Below are positions 6,311 to 11,694 of a DNA stretch of 11,694 bases, piece by piece (positions within the stretch are counted from its first letter, which is position 1; every line of letters starts with the position of its first letter). Origin of the DNA: Candidatus Brocadia sp. (GTDB lineage Bacteria > Planctomycetota > Brocadiia > Brocadiales > Brocadiaceae); contig JAUQXU010000482.1 of NCBI GenBank assembly GCA_030837935.1, forward strand, positions 1-11,694. The letters are read 5' to 3'. The notes beneath the pieces are model-generated. The model had not been told where the DNA came from. It worked only from the letters and a program-made list of their open reading frames with translations, and ran no database searches. The translations under genes were made by a program, and so were the position numbers.

Positions 6311-7021
6311 CTATAAATCTGTACGCAAGTTCTCCACACTCGTAATGTGGCCGTCATCCATTTTGGCAATGCGATCTGCAAATTCGAAAATGCGCGCATC
6401 GTGGGTAACTACAATAAACGCACGGTCAGCGCCGACTGCTACTTCGCGCAGCAGCTCCATAACCTTGTGACCTGTCTCATGGTCAAGTGCACTGGTGGGC
6501 TCATCGCATACAATGAGTTTTGGACCGTGCAACATCGCCCGCGCTATGGCAACTCGCTGCTGCTGTCCGCCAGATAGTTCCGCGGGAAGTGAGAACGTGC
6601 GATCGCTCAGTCCGACGCGGCTGAGGATGTCACGCGCCCTGTCCGTAGCCTCGCGGCGTTTGACTCCATTGATCATCAGGGGAACGGCAACGTTTTCAGC
6701 TGCCGTCAGTGAAGGAATCAGATTGAACATCTGGAAAACGAACCCAATATTCTTTCCGCGATACTGCGTTTTCTCGCGGGAGTTCATGTGTTTGAAATCG
6801 TGACCAAATACCTGGCATTCACCACCGTCGCGGTCTAAGACGCCGGCAATGACGGAAATTAAGGTGGTCTTGCCACTGCCCGATGGGCCGACTAGCATCA
6901 TTAATTCGCCGGTGTGTACTTCCAGGTTTACACCGCACAGGGCATGCACCTGGCTACTGCCGCTCCCATAGGTCTTGGTCAAACCTGTACAGCGTACCGC
7001 AAGAGTATCCTTATTAACCAT
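6311..7021 (-). CDS. DevA/MacB-like ABC transporter ATP-binding subunit
   Basis: The 236-residue ATPase (start ATG 7021) has every element of an ABC nucleotide-binding domain: Walker A GPSGSGKT (45-52), Q-loop Q97, signature LSGGQ (149-153), Walker B LIVCDE (169-174), D-loop SALD (177-180) and the switch histidine H207 in VVTHDARIFEFADRI. The last motif, together with the KNIGFVFQMFNLIPSLTAAENV segment split across 90-112, resembles DevA and LolD/MacB subunits, which energise export or extrusion rather than import. It would sit on the cytoplasmic face of the permease encoded 121 bp upstream and act with the adaptor encoded downstream. The frame can be extended to a TTG at 7072, but those extra residues overlap the predicted -35 and do not match the family. 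No Shine-Dalgarno is seen before ATG 7021. GC is raised: 35 of 60 bases in 6841-6900. Confidence 0.93.
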   Translation of the reverse strand: MVNKDTLAVRCTGLTKTYGSGSSQVHALCGVNLEVHTGELMMLVGPSGSGKTTLISVIAGVLDRDGGECQVFGHDFKHMNSREKTQYRGKNIGFVFQMFNLIPSLTAAENVAVPLMINGVKRREATDRARDILSRVGLSDRTFSLPAELSGGQQQRVAIARAMLHGPKLIVCDEPTSALDHETGHKVMELLREVAVGADRAFIVVTHDARIFEFADRIAKMDDGHITSVENLRTDL

Positions 7022-7043
7022 GGCGTTGAATACTTTATATAAA

Positions 7044-7072
7044 ATTATCTGAAAAATGAATGAAATTTTCAA
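7044..7072 (-). promoter_or_regulatory. Possible internal promoter before the ATPase gene
   Basis: TTGAAA (7072-7067) and GATAAT (7049-7044) are 17 bp apart on the minus strand, with 4 and 5 consensus matches. Transcription would begin near 7037, leaving about 16 nt before ATG 7021. The region between permease stop and ATPase start (7022-7142) is AT-rich compared with the genes on both sides, which makes chance matches more likely. Confidence 0.35.
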
Positions 7073-7142
7073 AAACTAAATCGTTATCAAAAAAACGGTT
7101 GCATGGTTTCAAATATCTTTGTCCGACTGCGAGGATGCATGC

Positions 7143-8297
7143 CTAACTCTTAAAGACAATTGCCGGTTCCAGTCGTATCACCTTCCACATGCTAAGTGCA
7201 GAAGAGATAGCGCAGATCAGCATGACTGCTATCGCACTGAAAAGGAGGAGTTGCCACGGCAACCGGAAAGAGAGTTCGGTGCTGCCCGTTAAGAGGCCTA
7301 AAGCAGAGGCGACCCCTACCCCGAGTCCGTATCCAATGGCTCCAACCGTTGCGGCTTGGAGCAAGATCATTCGTAATAACGTAAAATCCGAAGCTCCCAT
7401 TGCCTTGAGTGTTCCGAAATAGCGAATGTTATCCAGGGTAAAGTTATAGAAAGTCTGTCCCGCGATGGCAACTCCGACAATAAAACCAAGCACTACGGTA
7501 GTCCCAAAATTGATGGGAATACCGGTGTATTTCATGTAATAGCGGATCGTAAGTGTCTTGAATTCATCCCTCGTATAGGCAGCCAGGCCAGTTGCCCTGC
7601 GAATACGCTGACATAGCGCGTGGATGTCCTGATCCGGCTTCGCCTTGACCAGTACGAAAGACATCAGCTTGCGTTCGCGTGGCGCAAAGACAGTCGCCCG
7701 CGAGAAAGTGGTGTAAATTACCGGCTGCGATTGAAATGTTCGCTGTACCTGACAAATCCCCACGACAACGGCGCGATGATCGTTAAGCTCCATGGTGTCG
7801 CCAATTTTCATGGGTATGCGTCTTCCGTCTGGCAGAACCCTGGCCAGCTTGCCTTTGGCGCCAACGATGTCGATGATGATTGCATCACTGCCGCGGAGAT
7901 CGGCCAGTTGTCCCTGCAGCATTTTCGGGGGGCCTCCAATGAGTGTTTCGTCGTCAAGCCCAACGACGTTGCATGACTGGAATGTCCCGTTGGGAAGCCG
8001 GGCCTTCAGTAATCCCTTGTACAGGGGGACTGCCCATGCTACTCCCTGCACGCTCCGGACGCGAAGCGATTCCGTCTCTTTCAGCGGTTTGAGGTCATCG
8101 ATGTACTGCACCTTTGGATCCATTACCCAGATATCGGGAAGCGCTGTATCTGTGAGGAAGCCAAACGTACGTGTCATAAGACCAAGGAAGATGGCTGACT
8201 GCTGGGTAATGAGCAGCGAAGCAAATGTCAGTCCGACGATAATGCCCACATATTTGGCGCGATTTCCGACAAGCATTTTCAATGCAAAGAAATTCAT
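7143..8297 (-). CDS. DevC/MacB-like ABC transporter permease
   Basis: The 384-residue inner-membrane protein has the FtsX/MacB-type plan: one N-terminal helix (about 15-37), a large periplasmic domain (about 40-260), then three helices near 262-284, 312-335 and 347-370. The stretch between helices 2 and 3, IRYFGTLKAMGASDFTLLRM, is the coupling region that contacts the ATPase and is typical of DevC and MacB permeases; the end KVIRLEPAIVFKS also fits. Size matches DevC (about 385) better than MacB, which carries its own fused ATPase. In cyanobacteria DevBCA exports heterocyst glycolipids, but homologues move many hydrophobic substrates, so the cargo here is unknown. The start is placed at ATG 8297 (MNFFALKMLVGNRAKYVG), which matches the family; a TTG at 8336 would add 13 unlikely residues. 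It is the first gene of the exporter set and begins 51 bp after rodA ends, so it might be read from the rodA promoter as well. Confidence 0.88.
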   Translation of the reverse strand: MNFFALKMLVGNRAKYVGIIVGLTFASLLITQQSAIFLGLMTRTFGFLTDTALPDIWVMDPKVQYIDDLKPLKETESLRVRSVQGVAWAVPLYKGLLKARLPNGTFQSCNVVGLDDETLIGGPPKMLQGQLADLRGSDAIIIDIVGAKGKLARVLPDGRRIPMKIGDTMELNDHRAVVVGICQVQRTFQSQPVIYTTFSRATVFAPRERKLMSFVLVKAKPDQDIHALCQRIRRATGLAAYTRDEFKTLTIRYYMKYTGIPINFGTTVVLGFIVGVAIAGQTFYNFTLDNIRYFGTLKAMGASDFTLLRMILLQAATVGAIGYGLGVGVASALGLLTGSTELSFRLPWQLLLFSAIAVMLICAISSALSMWKVIRLEPAIVFKS

Positions 8298-8348
8298 TTT
8301 CTCGACAACTCCGATTGTTCTTAAATTAGGTATCAAATCCCAAAATCT

Positions 8349-9458
8349 TTATCGTATTTCGTTGTGGCTTCCGGAGGCAAGGTCAATCTTCGAACGCATC
8401 TTAACATTAAAGATAATGGAAAGGGCAATAAACGATGTGAGCATGGAAGAACCGCCGTAACTGATAAAGGGAAGCGTGATCCCTACAATAGGAGCTATTC
8501 CCAAGTTCATGCAGATATTGACCACGATTTGAGTAGCAAACATAGCGACAAGTCCCACGACAATAAGCCGTCCGCAAGGTTCCCGGGTACTCCGGGCAAT
8601 ACCTATGCCGCATGTAATAAAAACGATATAGAGGAGCAAGACACAGCATGTCCGCAAAAATCCCCACTCTTCCGCAATTACAGCGAAGATGAAATCTGTA
8701 TGCCGCTCCGGCAGGAATCTCAGCTGATTCTGCGTGCCGTTGCCCCATCCTGCGCCAAAAAAACCACCAGAACCAATGGCAATAAGGGACTGAAGTCTAT
8801 GATAGCCTGCTCCCCAGTCGGCGGTTTTCTCCGGCCAAAGAAAGCCGATGATCCTCAATTTTTGGTAAGATTTTAACATAAACAGCCAGATGAAAGGGGA
8901 TATGGCCAGCCCGCAACCAATGAAGAGCGCGAGTTGATAGAGTCGGATACCGGCAGTGTATAAGATAGAAAGTAAAATAGGAACCATGACGAGCGCCGTA
9001 CCAAGGTCCGGCTGTTTCACAATGAGCGCCATGGGTATGCATGTTAAGAAAAGGGAAATCCCGATATCAAATAAGCCCAGACCGTACTTTTTGTATCGAA
9101 GAAATCGCGCGAGAGTGAGCACCAGGGTGATTTTCATGAATTCTGAGGGTTGAATGGAAAAAGAACCAATGGAAAACCACCGCTGTGAGCCTTTCACAGA
9201 ACCTCCAAGCCCCAGCAGCAGGACTAAGAGAAAGAGGACGCATGTGTAGACGATATAAGCATAATGGGAAAATGAGAGGTAGTCAAAACAAAGAAGGGTA
9301 AAAAAAAGTGTAAACCCCATGAAGACCCAGACGAGCTGTTTGAACAAAAACTTCTCAGATGATGCACTCCAGACAAAAAATACTCCCACCGTCAGAATGA
9401 GACATATTATGGGGAACAGCAGCCAGTCAAAATTTTTTGGAGTTACCGAATTTATCAT
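8349..9458 (-). CDS. rodA: RodA, SEDS-family peptidoglycan glycosyltransferase
   Basis: The 369-residue polytopic protein carries the SEDS signatures: KGSQRWFSIGSFSIQPSEFMKI split over 89-110, the KQPDLGTALVM segment (148-158), GSGGFFGAGWGNGTQNQLRFLPERHTDFIFAVIAEEWG split over 229-266, and GITLPFISYGGSSML (326-340). D255 in ERHTDFIFA corresponds to the aspartate essential for lipid II polymerisation in RodA. About ten membrane helices can be drawn. RodA works with a class B penicillin-binding protein in the elongasome to build the lateral wall. RodA is favoured over FtsW by the overall length, the short C-terminus and the LPERHTDFIFAVIAEEWGF wording. The usual neighbours mreB, mreC, mreD and pbp2 are absent here. 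The ATG at 9458 lacks a Shine-Dalgarno. Members of the Planctomycetes were long thought to lack peptidoglycan; a full rodA fits the revised view if that lineage is right. Confidence 0.94.
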   Translation of the reverse strand: MINSVTPKNFDWLLFPIICLILTVGVFFVWSASSEKFLFKQLVWVFMGFTLFFTLLCFDYLSFSHYAYIVYTCVLFLLVLLLGLGGSVKGSQRWFSIGSFSIQPSEFMKITLVLTLARFLRYKKYGLGLFDIGISLFLTCIPMALIVKQPDLGTALVMVPILLSILYTAGIRLYQLALFIGCGLAISPFIWLFMLKSYQKLRIIGFLWPEKTADWGAGYHRLQSLIAIGSGGFFGAGWGNGTQNQLRFLPERHTDFIFAVIAEEWGFLRTCCVLLLYIVFITCGIGIARSTREPCGRLIVVGLVAMFATQIVVNICMNLGIAPIVGITLPFISYGGSSMLTSFIALSIIFNVKMRSKIDLASGSHNEIR

Positions 9459-9487
9459 AAATTTAAAAACTTGAAATATTTTCTTTA

Positions 9488-9499
9488 ACTGTGTACAGT
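9488..9499. promoter_or_regulatory. Palindrome ACTGTGTACAGT overlapping the rodA -10 region
   Basis: Perfect 5-bp arms ACTGT and ACAGT flank GT. It overlaps the last bases of the predicted rodA -10 (9502-9497) and covers the predicted start of transcription, the position expected for a repressor site. I do not recognise the regulator. A 12-bp palindrome can arise by chance in AT-rich DNA. Confidence 0.3.
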
Positions 9500-9526
9500 A
9501 TAAAACGTTTCAAAAAAAGAAAGCAA
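9497..9526 (-). promoter_or_regulatory. Probable rodA promoter
   Basis: TTGCTT (9526-9521) and TATACT (9502-9497) are 18 bp apart on the minus strand; the -10 matches consensus at 5 of 6. Transcription would start near 9490, giving a leader of about 32 nt. The same TTGCTT hexamer serves the possible radical SAM promoter at 4912-4940. Confidence 0.45.
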
Positions 9527-9540
9527 AATTTACAAAAACC

Positions 9541-9568
9541 TTGAGGGATAATTTATTAGTATTATTAT
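9541..9568 (+). promoter_or_regulatory. Probable promoter of the aprAB unit
   Basis: TTGAGG (9541-9546) and TATTAT (9563-9568) are 16 bp apart on the plus strand; matches are 4 of 6 and 5 of 6. Transcription from near 9575 would leave a leader of about 95 nt before aprA. It lies back to back with the rodA promoter, so the 211-bp intergenic region drives both genes in opposite directions. Confidence 0.4.
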
Positions 9569-9577
9569 ATCGGAGTT

Positions 9578-9593
9578 ATTGGTTGTAATCAAT
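9578..9593 (+). promoter_or_regulatory. Imperfect palindrome at the start of the aprA leader
   Basis: ATTGGTT and AATCAAT pair over seven positions (one G-U) around a GT centre, immediately after the predicted aprA transcription start. It could be an operator or a small 5' hairpin. No known sulfur-related riboswitch pattern is visible in the rest of the leader (9594-9669), which is AT-rich and lacks a Shine-Dalgarno. Confidence 0.25.
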
Positions 9594-9669
9594 GAGTTTG
9601 TCTGGTAAATCCTTCTTTTCTCACGTGTAACAATTTAGTTTTTTAATAACAGTTCACAATTTTGCCTGT

Positions 9670-11346
9670 ATGAGTATTTCATACATAGAGACTGATATAT
9701 TAATCATTGGCGGCGGAGCGGCAGGATGTTTTGCTGCGGTGGAGATCTACAAAAGAGCGCCCACCTGTAAGGTGGTTGTCATGGAAAAGGCACATATCGA
9801 ACGCAGCGGCTGCCTGGCCATGGGGTTGAATGCCATCAATGCTTATTTACATGCAGGACAAACTTCTGATTCTTATGTTTCGTTTGTTGAACGGCACTTT
9901 GAGGGGATTATCAGAAGGGACCTTGTTTACAGCATAGTACAAGGACTCAATGAGGCCGTCAAAGATGTAGAAGATATGGGTCTTCCCATTGAAAAGAATG
10001 AGGACGGCGCTTACAAAATGCGCGGAAAACGCAGCATCCGTATTTTTGGTGAGCGGTTGAAACCCATCCTGGCAGAGGCTGTACAAAGAACCCCTGCTCA
10101 AGTGTTAAATCGTGTTGTGGCGACAAATTTTATCTATGATGGTAACCGTGTCTGCGGGGCTTTTGGATTCGGAGCCAGAAATGGCGTGTTTTATGTAATC
10201 AGGGCAAAGGCCGTCATTGTGGCCACCGGAGGAGCTTCTGGCATATACAAGCCTAATAATACCGGAGAGGCGCGAAATCTGCTGTGGTATTGTCCGTGGA
10301 ATGTGGGAACCGGGTATGCCATGGGAATACGCATTGGGGCAGAAATGACGAGTTTTGAGAACCGGTTTGTTGCTTTGCGGGTAAAGGATGTGAATGCGCC
10401 AACAGGCACCATTGCCGTAGGGGCGCGTTCGAAACAGATTAATGCTCGTGGAGAAGACTACCTGGAACGCTATTACCGGCATTTGGGCGGAAACAAGTGC
10501 CTTACACAACACAGACTCCTGGCAACGGTAGAAGAGAAAAAAGCAGGCCGGGGTCCTTGCTATTTAGATACGACTACTTTGAACGGGGCAGAAGAAAGAA
10601 GATTAAAAGAAGATTTTTTGAATATGAATCCCCAGATTGTCCTTTTGTGGGCAAATAAGGAAATGAATCCCCGAAAGAAACCTGTAGAAATCCAGGGTAC
10701 AGAGCCTTTTATTGTAGGTGGCCATTGCCAGGCCGGATATTGGATTGATACGGAGAGAAGAACAACGATCCCTGGTCTTTATGCTGCCGGAGAGGTGGCA
10801 GGCGGTGCACCAAAAAAATACGTGAGCGGGAGTTGGGTTGAGGCGCGTATCGCAGCAATAACAGCGCTTGAAGATATAAAAGGTGTCGTGTTAAAAGATA
10901 CAGACGATGAGACAATTTTAAAAGAAAAAACCAGGGTCTTCTCCCCTTTGACAAAAAAGGCGGGCCTATCACCCGTAATGGCACGGGAACGACTTCATAA
11001 AATTATGGATGAATATGCTGGCGGTATTTCCATGAATTATGCACTTCAGGAAGAACGGCTGCTGGAGGCAAGACGACTATTAAAAAGTCTCAAAGAGCGC
11101 ATGAGAGACATAGCAGCTATGAATAATTATGCTTTGGTTGAAGCGCTGGAGTGCATTGACCGAATCGATGTCGCAAGGATATTGGTAGAACATCTGATCT
11201 ATCGCAAAGAGACACGGTGGGCATGCTACCAGACCCGCCTGGATTATCCGGAAAAGGATAATAGCCGCTGGCTTACGTTTGTTAATTCTATCTATAATCC
11301 ACATACAGATGAAATAAAAATGATAGAAAGGCCCTTAAACTCATGA
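9670..11346 (+). CDS. aprA: Adenylylsulfate (APS) reductase alpha subunit, short form
   Basis: APS reductase interconverts adenylylsulfate and sulfite plus AMP on an FAD. The 558-residue product has the FAD Rossmann motif GGGAAG (14-19), RSGCLAMGLNAINAYL (45-60), an ATGG turn (185-188), SFENRFVALRVKD (228-240), GGHCQAGYWI (350-359) and LYAAGEVAGG (370-379). A helical C-terminal domain ends with ETRWACYQTRLDYPEKDN. Aligned by eye to Archaeoglobus AprA as I remember it, W206 matches Trp234 (electron path to FAD), R237 matches Arg265, N57 matches Asn74 and H352 matches His398. The loop after R237 is changed: the usual GYGPVGAWFLL is here VNAPTGTIAV, so the Phe277/Leu278 pair next to the substrate becomes Ala/Val. 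Classic AprA is about 610-660 residues, so this form lacks roughly 50-100. Other members of the fumarate reductase flavoprotein family are a less likely reading, given the AprB partner. The ATG has no clear ribosome site. Confidence 0.85.
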   Translation: MSISYIETDILIIGGGAAGCFAAVEIYKRAPTCKVVVMEKAHIERSGCLAMGLNAINAYLHAGQTSDSYVSFVERHFEGIIRRDLVYSIVQGLNEAVKDVEDMGLPIEKNEDGAYKMRGKRSIRIFGERLKPILAEAVQRTPAQVLNRVVATNFIYDGNRVCGAFGFGARNGVFYVIRAKAVIVATGGASGIYKPNNTGEARNLLWYCPWNVGTGYAMGIRIGAEMTSFENRFVALRVKDVNAPTGTIAVGARSKQINARGEDYLERYYRHLGGNKCLTQHRLLATVEEKKAGRGPCYLDTTTLNGAEERRLKEDFLNMNPQIVLLWANKEMNPRKKPVEIQGTEPFIVGGHCQAGYWIDTERRTTIPGLYAAGEVAGGAPKKYVSGSWVEARIAAITALEDIKGVVLKDTDDETILKEKTRVFSPLTKKAGLSPVMARERLHKIMDEYAGGISMNYALQEERLLEARRLLKSLKERMRDIAAMNNYALVEALECIDRIDVARILVEHLIYRKETRWACYQTRLDYPEKDNSRWLTFVNSIYNPHTDEIKMIERPLNS

Positions 11347-11672
11347 GCATCTTTATTGATGAAAATATTTGTAACGGTTGCAAGGGATTACCCGAAGCGC
11401 GATGTGAACGCATCTGTCCCGGTGATTTATGTTATCGTAAGGAAAACCTGAAGGCAGCGATTCGTGATCAGTCGGCTTGTTGGACATGTGCCTGCTGTGT
11501 GAAGGAATGTCCCGTGCAGGCAATTGAGTTGAAACTACCTTTCCAGATATGCAGTAACGGCTCTTCGTTAAAAGCCCGGCTGAGGCACGATAAAACGATT
11601 TGGACGGTCTGGGATGCCGAGGGACATCAGGAGGAATTTATTATTCAGGCAAGGTGTTTGAAAGGAGATTAA
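11343..11672 (+). CDS. aprB: APS reductase beta subunit (two-[4Fe-4S] ferredoxin), tail-less form
   Basis: The 109-residue iron-sulfur protein overlaps aprA by ATGA, so the two are translationally coupled and probably form a 1:1 complex in the cytoplasm. It has two [4Fe-4S] sites: C10, C13, C21, C25 and C46, C49, C52, C56. The segment ACWTCACCVKECP contains W47 at the place of the AprB tryptophan that relays electrons to the AprA flavin, which supports the APS reductase call over a generic ferredoxin. An extra cysteine, C51, lies beside C52. After the clusters a small beta region (LKARLRHDKTIWTVWDAEG, 76-94) matches the AprB beta-sheet segment, but the protein then stops. The roughly 40-residue tail that wraps round AprA in dissimilatory enzymes is missing. 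It ends in CLKGD with TAA at 11670. Confidence 0.87.
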   Translation: MSIFIDENICNGCKGLPEARCERICPGDLCYRKENLKAAIRDQSACWTCACCVKECPVQAIELKLPFQICSNGSSLKARLRHDKTIWTVWDAEGHQEEFIIQARCLKGD

Positions 11673-11678
11673 AGAAGC

Positions 11679-11694
11679 ATGGTTAAAAATATTG
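11679..11694 (+). CDS. Start of a third gene in the aprAB unit (cut by window end)
   Basis: An ATG 6 bp after the aprB stop opens MVKNI before the window ends. AAAGGAG (11661-11667) lies 11 nt upstream, a little far but usable, with AGAAG nearer. Five residues do not identify it. By position it is co-transcribed with aprAB, and a sulfur-metabolism role (sulfate adenylyltransferase, sulfite reductase or an electron carrier) is only a guess from context. Confidence 0.5.

Noticed and set aside
7792..8460. 222-codon plus-strand frame opposite the permease
   Set aside because: High-GC genes often leave the opposite strand open; the serine- and arginine-rich product matches nothing, and the minus-strand permease explains the DNA.
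9488..9499. LexA (SOS) box
   Set aside because: The arms resemble CTGT/ACAG but are separated by 2 bp, not the 8 bp of the proteobacterial box, and the Gram-positive GAAC-N4-GTTC form is absent.
9575..9669. aprA leader as a SAM, T-box or other known riboswitch
   Set aside because: None of the conserved cores of those classes can be found; the leader is AT-rich with one short palindrome only.

Overview
The window is ordinary bacterial chromosome of moderate, uneven GC. It holds ten complete recognisable genes, a conserved-looking mini-ORF, and two genes cut by the window ends. Everything from 1 to about 9458 is on the minus strand; the last 2 kb is on the plus strand, and the two halves diverge from the 9459-9669 intergenic region. 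LptF/G, an HlyD-type adaptor exporter and RodA point to a rod-forming, diderm (LPS-type) bacterium. The low-complexity intergenic heptamer repeats, the mixed ATG/TTG/GTG starts and the tail-less AprAB pair make me think of an anaerobic deep-branching lineage such as the Brocadiales (anammox planctomycetes) or a similar group. That placement is only an inference; no rRNA or lineage marker is present.

Layout: 1-247 is the start of a ribosome hibernation factor (hpf/raiA) with its own good sigma-70-like promoter. Upstream of it lie a 38-codon ORF and then a tight run transcribed leftwards: folK, an LptF/LptG permease and comF, with 1-4 bp gaps. A B12-binding-like radical SAM protein of the TIGR03960 type (2909-4756) lies upstream of folK. 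Between about 4757 and 5092 there is a large inverted repeat and no convincing gene.

5093-8297 is a three-gene exporter of the DevBCA type: permease, then ATPase, then HlyD-like adaptor in transcription order. It is clearly more GC-rich than its surroundings, has no outer-membrane partner in the window, and its adaptor gene appears to begin at a rare ATT codon behind a perfect AGGAGG. 8349-9458 is rodA, a SEDS peptidoglycan polymerase, with a promoter and a palindrome at its -10.

The plus-strand unit 9670-11672 encodes a short adenylylsulfate (APS) reductase pair, aprA and aprB, overlapping by ATGA. The tryptophans and other active-site residues expected of APS reductase can be found, but both subunits are shorter than the classic dissimilatory enzyme, and AprB lacks the usual C-terminal tail. 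A third gene starts at 11679 and is cut by the window end.

I see no CRISPR array, tRNA, rRNA, intact insertion sequence or phage gene. The parts most worth a second look are the APS reductase variant, the GC-rich exporter cassette with its ATT start, the heptamer-type repeats found in three separate intergenic regions, and the mini-ORF between comF and hpf.
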